In this document: positions 35,654 to 43,374 of the stretch, piece by piece
Position numbering within the stretch: the stretch's first letter is position 1
How the letters are laid out: every line of letters begins with the position of its first letter
NCBI RefSeq assembly: GCF_009905725.1
Contig: NZ_JAAAKV010000006.1
Coordinates: forward strand, 124,001 to 188,000
Source: Emticicia sp. CRIBPO
GTDB taxonomy: Bacteria > Bacteroidota > Bacteroidia > Cytophagales > Spirosomataceae
Direction of reading: 5' to 3'
Length of the DNA stretch: 64,000 bases
Notes under the pieces: model-generated
Database searches by the model: none
Told to the model about the DNA's origin: nothing
Seen by the model: only the letters and a program-made list of their open reading frames with translations
Made by a program: the position numbers and the translations under genes

Positions 35654-35741
35654 GTGCTCGAACTGACAAACTAATGAACATCCAGCGGATCGCCGCCCGA
35701 ACCAAAATTCTCTGTTTGAGTAAAGCTTAGAATTAAATCAA

Positions 35742-35787
35742 CATTAAGAAGTTAAGCTCATTAAGAATACATTAAGCTAATCGACGA
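35742..35787 (+). repeat. ATTAAGAAG-type repeat, left copy of the island-flanking pair
   Basis: Nearly identical to 41787-41832. In both cases the same AAAGAAATAAATAAGAG stretch and a hairpin element follow, so the repeated unit is over 200 bp. Confidence 0.85.
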
Positions 35788-35822
35788 TAAAAGAAATAAA
35801 TAAGAGTGAATTATCCATTGAA

Positions 35823-35906
35823 AAAATTCTCTGTCTGAGCAAAGCTGTAAATTCCCAATGTTAAAAATTTAGCATCTAATTTACAGATTTGTGAGTTAGA
35901 ATTTTT
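35823..35906 (+). repeat. Covarying hairpin element, copy A
   Basis: Outer arms AATTCT/AGAATT, inner 9-bp arms CTGTAAATT/AATTTACAG, and a partly paired CCCAATGTTAAA loop. See copies B, C and D. A T-run hairpin terminator follows 28 bp later. Confidence 0.8.
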
Positions 35907-35933
35907 GCTGCTTTTTTGCGGAACGCCGCCCGG

Positions 35934-35961
35934 TTACTTTTTTTCAGCCAAAAAAAAGTAA
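35934..35961. terminator. TTACTTTTTTT-type terminator hairpin after copy A
   Basis: An 11-bp perfect stem (TTACTTTTTTT with AAAAAAAGTAA) and a 6-nt loop, symmetrical enough to act in both directions. Confidence 0.6.
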
Positions 35962-36006
35962 GGCAAATACATTGCTAAAATACCTAGCTACATTTCCATT
36001 CGATAA

Positions 36007-36037
36007 TTGCTAAATTGCAACCAATTTTATACCTTGG
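36007..36037 (+). promoter_or_regulatory. Candidate promoter of the XRE regulator gene
   Basis: TTG (36007-36009), 20-bp spacer and TACCTTGG (36030-36037, one mismatch to TAnnTTTG), 22 bp before the ATG. Confidence 0.5.
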
Positions 36038-36059
36038 ACCAAAAAAACAAACAACAAAT

Positions 36060-36488
36060 ATGACACATACAACAAAACCATTCCGCATTCATGAAGGCCG
36101 TAATATCAAACGTTTCCGTGAGATGCTCGGGATCAAACAGGAAGCCCTGGCCTTTGAACTCGGCGACGAGTGGAACCAGAAGAAAGTCTCTATCCTCGAA
36201 CAAAAAGAGATCGTAGAGCAATCCATCCTGCAACAAGTATCAGACGTACTCAAAATACCGGTAGACGCATTTAAGAACTTTGATGAAGAGCAAGTGATTA
36301 ATATTATTTCGAATACTTTTAATACCCACGATCAGTCAAGTGGGATGAATCTATACCCGACAATCAATGTCAACCCCGTTGAAAAGTGGATGGAAGCCGT
36401 GGAAGAAAACAAAAAGCTTTACGAACGTTTACTGGCGAGCGAAAGGGAGAAGGTGGCTTTGCTGGAAAGGTTGTTGGGGGAGAAATAG
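36060..36488 (+). CDS. XRE-family helix-turn-helix regulator with C-terminal coiled segment
   Basis: About 142 aa from the ATG at 36060, which follows the promoter and begins THTTKPFRIHEGRNIKR. The HTH lies at ~residues 13-70 (RNIKRFREMLGIKQEALAFE, KKVSILEQKEIV). A linker (VINIISNTFNTHDQSSG) leads to a helical, charged end (WMEAVEENKKLYERLLASER). This architecture is frequent in Bacteroidota, typically in repeat-rich neighbourhoods; the target is unknown. It lies between repeat copy A and the AT-rich operon but has host-like base composition and its own terminator. Confidence 0.88.
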   Translation: MTHTTKPFRIHEGRNIKRFREMLGIKQEALAFELGDEWNQKKVSILEQKEIVEQSILQQVSDVLKIPVDAFKNFDEEQVINIISNTFNTHDQSSGMNLYPTINVNPVEKWMEAVEENKKLYERLLASEREKVALLERLLGEK

Positions 36489-36511
36489 TAAGATATTCAT
36501 ATTATGCTAAT

Positions 36512-36545
36512 AAAAAAGGGAGTCTGGTGAGGATTCCCTTTTTCT
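36512..36545 (+). terminator. Terminator after the XRE gene
   Basis: AAAAAAGGGA (36512-36521) pairs with TCCCTTTTT (36535-36543) across a short loop and continues in T. Confidence 0.75.
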
Positions 36546-36890
36546 TTACCTGCTTACGTTTCTGTGACAGAAAGAGGCTTTAGCAGGTCTGTGTGTTACA
36601 AAGTTAGGAGGAAAATTTGAAATTACTATAACCTGCAACTATTATAAAAGGGTAAAGACGAAATAAGTGATTTCAAAAAATACCACTCTCTATATGCGTT
36701 GAAAAGGAAATCCGGATAACCCTGCTTTTTTGTTTATAAAGTTTAAAAACAATTTTAAAACGCACACTTAAAAATTGTAGATACTCCATTGCTTTCACCA
36801 ATTTAAAAATTACCAAGCCTTTTCGTATAATGTGATTTTTTTATTCTAGATTTACATATAATGTTTTCTATCTCAATTAATTAGATAAAG
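36546..36890. other. AT-rich leader of the candidate defence operon
   Basis: 345 bp with no gene. The base composition shifts to AT-rich here, marking the left edge of the island. It should hold the promoter for the genes starting at 36891, but no full TTG/TAnnTTTG match is present. Confidence 0.5.
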
Positions 36891-37286
36891 ATGTCAGATT
36901 ATGTCAGTTATATAAAGAGAAACACAAAACCTGTCGAAGATATTAATGATGACTTTATTAATTCTTTTAAATGGCTTTCTAAAGAAATTTATGGAGGTAA
37001 AGCTCCGTTGAAATCAAACTCTGTCCAATTCATAATTATAAAAATTCTGGACAGATATGGAAAAACTTATGACATTCAAAAAAGGGATCACTTTGACGTT
37101 TATGTTGTGGGAGAATTTCGAAAGACTTTTACACCTGTTTTGAGGGTAGCACAAGCATTTGCAGATTTTTACCTTGAATTCGGATCAATGCCAAATATAA
37201 TTCCTATTCCTAAGTTGATTTTACAACAAAACAATGATATACTTTATAAACTTAAAAATGGAGTTTTGATCTATGAAAGAAGATGA
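36891..37286 (+). CDS. Hypothetical protein, first gene of the AT-rich operon (131 aa)
   Basis: 131 aa, soluble, not recognised. It has a basic N-terminus (YVSYIKRNTKPVEDIN) and alternating hydrophobic segments (VQFIIIKILDRYGKTYDIQK, FTPVLRVAQAFADFYLEFGS) compatible with a small helical or winged-helix fold. ATG at 36891. Its end overlaps the next gene by 14 bp, so the two are translationally linked. AT-rich codon choice differs sharply from the flanking genes. Confidence 0.75.
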   Translation: MSDYVSYIKRNTKPVEDINDDFINSFKWLSKEIYGGKAPLKSNSVQFIIIKILDRYGKTYDIQKRDHFDVYVVGEFRKTFTPVLRVAQAFADFYLEFGSMPNIIPIPKLILQQNNDILYKLKNGVLIYERR

Positions 37287-37680
37287 AATATATTTAGAAA
37301 TAGCTAAGAGGTATATCAAGAGTTGCGACCACCTCATCAACAATGGAAGCAATCTTCAAGAAGTTATCGGCTTTAAAGCATATCATGCTTTTGAAAGCCT
37401 TGGTGGAGCATTTAATTCACATTATGGCCTACATATTCCTAAAGGCCATTTAAAAAAGATTAATGCATTTGTAACAAACTCAAGGCACTGTAAGTATGTT
37501 ACCTGTCAAAGTATTGCGACTGTTTCGATGCTTTTGTCAAGCAACAGAAATAAATACTTATATCCAGAAAATGTGGGAGGGGTATTTAAGAGTCCCCAAG
37601 ACCAACTTTCAATGACTGATGCAAAATTAATCGTTTCTAGAGTAAAAGGCATTTTAAAGAATATTGACAAATTGATCTAA
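37273..37680 (+). CDS. HEPN-like small helical protein (135 aa)
   Basis: 135 aa. The layout resembles HEPN proteins: IYLEIAKRYIKSCDHLINNG, FKAYHAFESLGGAFNSHYG, a basic KGHLKKINAFV helix, then RNKYLYPE and a last helix (LSMTDAKLIVSRVKGILKNI). In ribonuclease HEPN toxins an R-x4-6-H motif sits in the late helix; here that place reads RNKYLY, so the His is a Tyr and RNase activity is doubtful. HEPN proteins are frequent in toxin and defence loci. The assignment is by pattern only. Confidence 0.55.
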   Translation: MKEDEIYLEIAKRYIKSCDHLINNGSNLQEVIGFKAYHAFESLGGAFNSHYGLHIPKGHLKKINAFVTNSRHCKYVTCQSIATVSMLLSSNRNKYLYPENVGGVFKSPQDQLSMTDAKLIVSRVKGILKNIDKLI

Positions 37681-37763
37681 ACCCTAATTAAAGGAATAAC
37701 CCTTTGCATCTTCATATTAGTTTTTTAATTTATTGTGATTCAGTGTTTTTTATTGCCTAGCAT

Positions 37764-40700
37764 ATGAGTAAAGTTGAAAGAAATGATCCATGTCCTTGTG
37801 GAAGTGGCAAGAAATTCAAAAAATGTTGTATCGATATTCTTGGAAATGGATATAAATATAAAATTGAAAACACAGGACAATCAAAATTTACTGAATACCT
37901 TAAAAATCATGAATCAGGACACATTCTTGATTCAATTACCTCTCTCCAACTGATTCCAGAAAACTATGGTAAAAATTGCAGAATAGAAAAAATGGCAATT
38001 GAAGCCGTAAAAAATCTAAGACATGGAAATTCAGGAAACATAAATGATTTAAATTCAATAATTAAAAATTACCCTAGAGATTTTGAGGAGGATGCTCCTG
38101 AAGATTTATTTACTGACAATGTTCAATTCGTTGGAGGAAATTATATTGTAATGCCTGGAATCAATTCTTACTCAGTAGAAATCTTCACTAATTTATCTGA
38201 AAGCATATTTAAGAGTAAAAACGATTTTTCTAAAGAATTTAAAAATGAAATTTATGAAGGAGTAGCTTTGATCCTCAACTTGGGAGCGGTTTTGTTTGAT
38301 AAAGCTAAATTAGATCGTAATCTATTTGTAGAAAACTATGAAAGTAAACTAAGAACCCAAAAACCGTTGTTACATCTTCATTTCACAAAAGATGAGATAT
38401 TAGACATTTGCGAGGAAAATAATATTAATCCTCAAACAATCGATCATTTTGTGATTGACCCTAATGCTTCAGAATTTTTACACGACCAATCCTATTTATC
38501 TCCGTTACTTTTTAAACCCCTTGTTAACTTTGATGAAAAGTATTTTATGATACTCCCATCTTGTCAGATGTCAGCAATTAATGGATACATTCTACAGACC
38601 GCAAAGAAATATAATGTGCGAGACATTTTGCGAAACTTATGTCAACAACGGACTTGGATGGATATTTGGTCAGCCTGTGAAAAAATGGGATGGTTTTTAA
38701 CGAGTATAACTTTGCCAGAAGAGAAAAATAATATTTGTATCAAAGAAGGCGTTTTCGAATTGACAGAGAATATGCTTTGCTATGTTTGTTATGTTTATCC
38801 CAATGAACTAAAAAATGTTTATGAATGGTTCGAAGAAGAAAACGAAGATCTGCTGAATGAGGCCTTTCTAAATGAGAGAATTGATGATGTGATAACCAAA
38901 CTCAAAAAAGAACTAAGTGAATGCCAATTTCTTACTTTAGTTCTAACAAATACAATGGGCGGCGTGGCTGTACTTGAAGTTAATGATCCTCTAGAGGAAG
39001 AACAGAGAGTATCATTTAATGTATTTGATTTCTTACATTTAGCATACTCAGGTGAATTGGGAAAATTTGACTTGTGGAAGTACGGTAAAGTGTATGAATC
39101 TACATCTAAAAAAATAAAAATACTTTCACTCTCATCAATTGATGCTTACGCCACCTATAAGAACAACGGAGAATCATTTTACCTTTCAGATCAAGCCAAC
39201 TTTAATTTTCTTTCAATTACACCTGGCAGTGGAGCTAATTTTGTTCGTCAAGCAAAGATAAATTCTGACCTACATGGAGTTTTAAGTCTAATTAATGGAT
39301 TTTTTGGATTTCAATCTGTACGAAGATACGGAGATCATGCTCCAATTTATAAACCTATTTTTAATCATGTCCCATTTGAATTATTATTAAAATCTTATGA
39401 TTGTCCCATATGGATTCAAAACTTCCAAGCTAAGAGTGAAAACGATGTTGGTTTTGTTGAATTTACAGTCGACGCTGTGTGCTTTTGGTTGGATAAAGTA
39501 CAGCCTGCATTAGGTAAGAAACTCAACCTGATTTCACCGTTACTTAATATTGTACTCGAGTTTGAAGATATAATTTTTGATGCTTTTTCATTTAATCTAG
39601 TGGATTCAAAGGAGCCTTTTGATTTTAAGATGGTAAGCTCTTTTTCAAACTATACTTTAACATATAAGGTACCAAAAGTCATTCAAAAATTGTTCATTGG
39701 TGGAGACAATTCTGGAGAGAGAATTTTGATGAGTGAAATCCTCAGAGGATTCAATTCTATTCCAAATTTAAATATTCCTGATAGCTTTATTGAAGAAAGC
39801 CTAAACGCTTATATGCCCCTCGGACAAGCAAAAATGATCCTGATTTTTGATACCCGTAGAGATATGCAACTAGATACTCGATGGCTTTTACCGCCACTCT
39901 ACATTAGCGATGCAGAAGTAAACTTATTGCTTGATAATTTGCCAGATATAATAGATGTACCGAGACCAATTTCGAAAAATTTTGAATCTGTTGATGAAAA
40001 GAAAAGGTTTTGCAATAAGGTTGTTACAAGTCTTGTCCGTCATCTAGTATCAAGATTGAGCGAATTTGACAACAATAGTCTTTTAAGAGATTTGATGTGT
40101 GTAAATGAAAGTTTAATTCAAGATAGTAAGTATAGCAAACTAAAAACGTCTGCACAAATTCATTGTTTTGGGAATAATCAGGAGATATTGAAAAAAATTT
40201 TCAAAAAAGAAAAAAACCTTCTTCATTCATCCATATCGACAAGATGTCTAATTGAGTTCATTGTTCTAAATCCAGCTACCGGTAAACGCAAGCCAAGTTT
40301 TGATCACCTGGATGAGCTATTGACAATAATGAATATAATTATTAATTACGGAATGCTTAGCGACACTCTTCATTTCGGAATGGATGATCCTGAAATAGTT
40401 TTATTACCTTCAGGCAGAATCGGAATATCAAAAGAGTTTTATGATGACAAGTTACAGCCGTTCCAGCAAGACAACATAATCGAAAATATAGAAACGCAAT
40501 TAGAAATATTTTCAAGTCAATTTGATATTTACAGCACTCCGTTAAAGGAAAACGAAGGTACAGACACCTATTTTGAAAAAGTAAATGAAGCTTTTTTGCA
40601 TGATTGGGGTGTTAAGTACGACGATCTAACGGCGATTTGCTTATGGGCTGCCGAAGAAGCGACAGCTCAAGGGAGTTCAGTAATTTCTATGCTAGAGACT

Positions 40701-41510
40701 GAGTTGATTACTAAACTCAACAAAATTGGTATTCCATTAAATCAACTTGAAGCTGGATTGAAAAAGCTCAGTTTTAAATATAGAGAGGGAGTAATAAGTG
40801 ACGGCAACGGATATACCAATGTAGATTATTTCCCTTGGAAGTATAATAGAGAATTTAGCTATGCAAGAAAACCTTTTATTGTATTAGAAACTGAAGAAGG
40901 CAGAGGTTATTTCTGGGGAATGAGACATTGCATCTCGGCAGGCAATAGTCTCCATTACCTCCTGAATTCCGGAAGACTATCTGATAGCGGATCAAAAATA
41001 AAAAGCCTTCTTGGAGAAATTAATAGAGTAAATGGAAAAAAATTCAGAAATGATGTTCTAAAATGGATAAAAGATAACACAACTTTACTTGTGTGGGATT
41101 ATGAGCTAACTATTAAACCTGGCGGTCATTTTAATGCGGATAAAGACTATGGAGATTGTGATATCATGGCGTATGACACTATATCAAATCAAGTTTATAA
41201 TATAGAGTGTAAAAGAACCGAACAAGCTAGAAATATTCATCAAATGAAAAATGAAATGGATGACTATATTGGAAGACCAGGACAGAAAAAAAAGATAGCA
41301 AAACATGAAGAAAGAGACAATTGGCTAAAAGCAAATATAAATCAGGTTAAAGATTTTGTTAATGCACAAGAACAACCAACAGTAACATCACTTATCATTA
41401 CTTCGGAATTAATACCAACTAGATACCTTAGGTCTGAAGAAATCGCTTTACCAATTTTAAGTTTCCGTGAATTAAAAAAAAAGGGACTTCGAGCATTAGA
41501 AGAATGCTAA
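37764..41510 (+). CDS. Giant SEC-C / PD-(D/E)xK nuclease-like protein (1248 aa)
   Basis: 1248 aa, no signal peptide. The N-terminus has a complete SEC-C zinc motif: Cys10, Cys12, Cys21 and Cys22 in DPCPCGSGKKFKKCC. The next ~950 residues match nothing I recognise. Residues ~1050-1110 (ERG-type RGYFWGMRHC, LLNSGRL) lead into a nuclease-like core: GDCDIMAYD (Asp1131/Asp1133) and IECKR (Glu1148, Lys1150), the D-x(n)-ExK pattern of PD-(D/E)xK enzymes such as restriction nucleases. SEC-C motifs in large proteins probably mediate protein or nucleic-acid contacts. AT-rich like its two upstream partners, 83 bp after the HEPN-like gene. Candidate defence effector. Confidence 0.8.
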   Translation: MSKVERNDPCPCGSGKKFKKCCIDILGNGYKYKIENTGQSKFTEYLKNHESGHILDSITSLQLIPENYGKNCRIEKMAIEAVKNLRHGNSGNINDLNSIIKNYPRDFEEDAPEDLFTDNVQFVGGNYIVMPGINSYSVEIFTNLSESIFKSKNDFSKEFKNEIYEGVALILNLGAVLFDKAKLDRNLFVENYESKLRTQKPLLHLHFTKDEILDICEENNINPQTIDHFVIDPNASEFLHDQSYLSPLLFKPLVNFDEKYFMILPSCQMSAINGYILQTAKKYNVRDILRNLCQQRTWMDIWSACEKMGWFLTSITLPEEKNNICIKEGVFELTENMLCYVCYVYPNELKNVYEWFEEENEDLLNEAFLNERIDDVITKLKKELSECQFLTLVLTNTMGGVAVLEVNDPLEEEQRVSFNVFDFLHLAYSGELGKFDLWKYGKVYESTSKKIKILSLSSIDAYATYKNNGESFYLSDQANFNFLSITPGSGANFVRQAKINSDLHGVLSLINGFFGFQSVRRYGDHAPIYKPIFNHVPFELLLKSYDCPIWIQNFQAKSENDVGFVEFTVDAVCFWLDKVQPALGKKLNLISPLLNIVLEFEDIIFDAFSFNLVDSKEPFDFKMVSSFSNYTLTYKVPKVIQKLFIGGDNSGERILMSEILRGFNSIPNLNIPDSFIEESLNAYMPLGQAKMILIFDTRRDMQLDTRWLLPPLYISDAEVNLLLDNLPDIIDVPRPISKNFESVDEKKRFCNKVVTSLVRHLVSRLSEFDNNSLLRDLMCVNESLIQDSKYSKLKTSAQIHCFGNNQEILKKIFKKEKNLLHSSISTRCLIEFIVLNPATGKRKPSFDHLDELLTIMNIIINYGMLSDTLHFGMDDPEIVLLPSGRIGISKEFYDDKLQPFQQDNIIENIETQLEIFSSQFDIYSTPLKENEGTDTYFEKVNEAFLHDWGVKYDDLTAICLWAAEEATAQGSSVISMLETELITKLNKIGIPLNQLEAGLKKLSFKYREGVISDGNGYTNVDYFPWKYNREFSYARKPFIVLETEEGRGYFWGMRHCISAGNSLHYLLNSGRLSDSGSKIKSLLGEINRVNGKKFRNDVLKWIKDNTTLLVWDYELTIKPGGHFNADKDYGDCDIMAYDTISNQVYNIECKRTEQARNIHQMKNEMDDYIGRPGQKKKIAKHEERDNWLKANINQVKDFVNAQEQPTVTSLIITSELIPTRYLRSEEIALPILSFRELKKKGLRALEEC

Positions 41511-41603
41511 TCTCCTTTTTGACTAAATTAATACGTCATTCTACTATAGACCAGATCGTAATAATTCCTCAAAATACCTCTAAGGTCGGAGCAGTGTAAT
41601 TCT

Positions 41604-41771
41604 ACGTTCGAGCGATGTAAACTTACGTTGGAGCGACGTAAACTTACGTTGGAGCGGCGTAACTCTACGTTGGAGCGATGTAACTTTACGTTGGAGCGGC
41701 GTAACTCTACGTTGGAGCGATGTAACTTTACGTTGGACCGATGTAACTTTACGTTGGACCGATGTAACTCG
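41604..41771. repeat. Tandem array of eight 21-bp palindromic units
   Basis: Units begin ACGTTGGAGCGATGTAACTTT, at 41604, 41625, 41646, 41667, 41688, 41709, 41730 and 41751, with a degenerate ninth before the first. Neighbouring units create TTACGT...ACGTAA palindromes. Units alternate between GATGTAACTTT and GGCGTAACTCT forms. There are no spacers, so this is not CRISPR. Confidence 0.9.
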
Positions 41772-41786
41772 CGACCTGATGATAAA

Positions 41787-41832
41787 CATTAAGAAGTTAA
41801 GGTCATTAAGAATACATTAAGCCAATCGACGA
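41787..41832 (+). repeat. ATTAAGAAG-type repeat, right copy of the island-flanking pair
   Basis: Nearly identical to 35742-35787 and in the same orientation, at the other side of the XRE gene and AT-rich operon. Confidence 0.85.
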
Positions 41833-41882
41833 TAAAAGAAATAAATAAGAGTGAATTATCCAGCGGATCGCCGCACCGGTGA

Positions 41883-41966
41883 AAAATTCTCTGTTTGAGT
41901 AAAGCTGTAAATTCCCAATGTTAAAGGTTTAGTACCTAATTTACAGATTTGTGAGTTAGAATTTTT
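41883..41966 (+). repeat. Covarying hairpin element, copy B
   Basis: Inner arms CTGTAAATT/AATTTACAG as in copy A; the loop differs (TTAAAGGTTTAGTACC). Same orientation as A. Confidence 0.8.
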
Positions 41967-42010
41967 GCGAAACGTCGCACCGGCGGCTTTTTTTACGGAA
42001 CGCCGCCCGG

Positions 42011-42038
42011 TTACTTTTTTCTCTGCCAAGAAAAGTAA
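42011..42038. terminator. TTACTTTT-type terminator hairpin after copy B
   Basis: TTACTTTT and AAAAGTAA arms with a 12-nt spacer, the counterpart of 35934-35961. Confidence 0.55.
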
Positions 42039-42079
42039 AGACGACGAAAAAGAATAAAAAACCAATGAACATCCAAACC

Positions 42080-42162
42080 AAAATTCTCTGTTTGAGCAAA
42101 GCTAAAAATTCCCAATATTAAATTTTCAGCACTTAATTTTTAGATTTGTGAGTTAGAATTTT
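42080..42162 (+). repeat. Covarying hairpin element, copy C
   Basis: Outer arms AAAATTCT/AGAATTTT and inner arms CTAAAAATT/AATTTTTAG: two stem positions changed relative to A and B with matching changes in the partner. Confidence 0.8.
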
Positions 42163-42175
42163 GAATGTTTTTTTG

Positions 42176-42199
42176 TTACTTTTTTTCGAAAAAAAGTAA
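42176..42199. terminator. TTACTTTTTTT-type terminator hairpin after copy C
   Basis: An 11-bp perfect stem with a CG loop, 14 bp after copy C. Confidence 0.6.
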
Positions 42200-42266
42200 G
42201 GCGAAGAAAAGGGTACGCGAAGAACAAGCAAATCTAGGAACTAGTATATCGTCATAACAGCCCCCC

Positions 42267-43364
42267 TTAAATCTTTATAAACTCTACTCGCCGGTTTTGT
42301 GCTTTGCCTTCAGGGGTTTTGTTGTCGGCAACGGGCTCGCTTTCGCCCTTACCTTCCGTCCTGATCCTCTCACTGATGATGCCCAGACTGACCAGTTTCG
42401 CTTTTACGGCGTCGGCTCTCTTTTTACTTAGCACCAGGTTTTTTGCCTCTTCCCCGTCGCTGTCGGTATGCCCGACGATCTTCAGGTTGATGGTGGCGTT
42501 TTCTTTCAGGCCGTCAGCCAGTTGTCTGATGATCTCCATGCTGTTGGGGGTGATGACATCGCTGTTGGTCGCAAACTGGATGGCTGTGGTGCTGACGCTC
42601 CCGTTTTCCATCAGGTCTTTGATGACCTGGCTGCGGTGGTCGATGCCCGCTTCGGCTATCACGACATTGGAAATATAGAAATAATTAAGCTTGCTGTCTG
42701 CACTGCCATGCGTGCTGGGACAAAAGAAAAATGAATTGCGGAACAACGGATTGAAAGCCGTAGGCATGTCCACCATCTTAACGCCGTCCACATACAGCCT
42801 TATCCTGGTTTTGTTGACCGTGACGGCACATTTGATGACTTTGTTCAGGGGTGTTTTAAAATCCACAGACTGTAAACCCGGCTTGTTGTTCCCATTGTTT
42901 TTGGTGCCGAACTTCAACCCGTCAGCAATGCCCTTGTTCGTACTGTGAAACGAAAACACCACGCCCTCTTTCGGGCTCAGCAAGTTACTTATCACAAACG
43001 GCTTGGTTCCAAATCCGAAGCTTGCCATCCGGATGGGCACGTCACCCGGAACGATGAGGTCAAACTCTACCGTGAAATGCTCAGGCAACGGTTTTGTTAA
43101 TTCGGGATTGACCACAGCCCCGTCACTGATTTTCAGGAAACTGTTTTCAAATCCTTTCAATTTTCTTACTTCACCGCTTTTTGTGCTGTTCCATCTGGCA
43201 GGGAAATCACCTGCGGCATCTTTTGAAAAATTATCCGTGAATATATTTCTCGTACCAGCCACAAAACCGGTTTCATTTTCTGTTTGCAGTTCTTCTTCCA
43301 GTGACGACTGGGCCAGGCCATTAAAAGAAAAGCAGACGGCCATCAGTACGATCATCTTTTTCAT
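42267..43364 (-). CDS. OmpA-family outer-membrane-linked protein
   Basis: About 365 aa from the ATG at 43364 (three extra codons are possible upstream). Signal peptide KKMIVLMAVCFSFNGLAQ. Residues ~60-230 form a beta-sandwich (FSKDAAGDFPARWN, FTVEFDLIVPG, VKMVDMPTAF) resembling a LamG-like jelly roll. The C-terminal ~115 residues are a peptidoglycan-binding OmpA domain (KIVGHTDSDGEEAKNLVLSK, GKGESEPVADN, RRVEFIKI). It would anchor the outer membrane or its neighbours to peptidoglycan. Last gene of a five-gene minus-strand run of secreted proteins. Confidence 0.9.
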   Translation of the reverse strand: MKKMIVLMAVCFSFNGLAQSSLEEELQTENETGFVAGTRNIFTDNFSKDAAGDFPARWNSTKSGEVRKLKGFENSFLKISDGAVVNPELTKPLPEHFTVEFDLIVPGDVPIRMASFGFGTKPFVISNLLSPKEGVVFSFHSTNKGIADGLKFGTKNNGNNKPGLQSVDFKTPLNKVIKCAVTVNKTRIRLYVDGVKMVDMPTAFNPLFRNSFFFCPSTHGSADSKLNYFYISNVVIAEAGIDHRSQVIKDLMENGSVSTTAIQFATNSDVITPNSMEIIRQLADGLKENATINLKIVGHTDSDGEEAKNLVLSKKRADAVKAKLVSLGIISERIRTEGKGESEPVADNKTPEGKAQNRRVEFIKI

Positions 43365-43374
43365 ATGCATCATT

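Larger units (their letters stand above)
34893..36006. other. 1.1-kb repeat-rich intergenic region
   Basis: No convincing gene. It holds a mosaic of repeat families described separately (copies at 34929, 35081, 35380, 35526, 35601, 35742 and 35823), several of which recur at 41.8-42.2 kb and 49.3-49.7 kb. A minus-strand open frame at 35119-35346 runs across repeats and is not credible. Confidence 0.7.
41511..42266. other. Repeat-rich gap downstream of the candidate defence operon
   Basis: 756 bp holding the 21-bp tandem array, the right copy of the flanking repeat, and two hairpin elements with terminators. No gene supported; the minus-strand frames at 41580-41789 and 41856-42065 arise from the repeats. 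Confidence 0.7.

Noticed and set aside
41604-41771. Tandem repeats considered as a CRISPR array
   Set aside because: The 21-bp units abut each other with no unique spacers, and no cas gene is present.
41580-41789. Minus-strand heptad ORF as an annotated gene
   Set aside because: It is made entirely of the tandem array and a repeat end; coding status is only a hypothesis, so it is reported as a finding and not as a CDS.
35823-42162. Hairpin elements considered as integron attC sites
   Set aside because: The right end reads GTTAGAA rather than the required GTTRRRY with a matching RYYYAAC at the other end, and no integron integrase is in the window.
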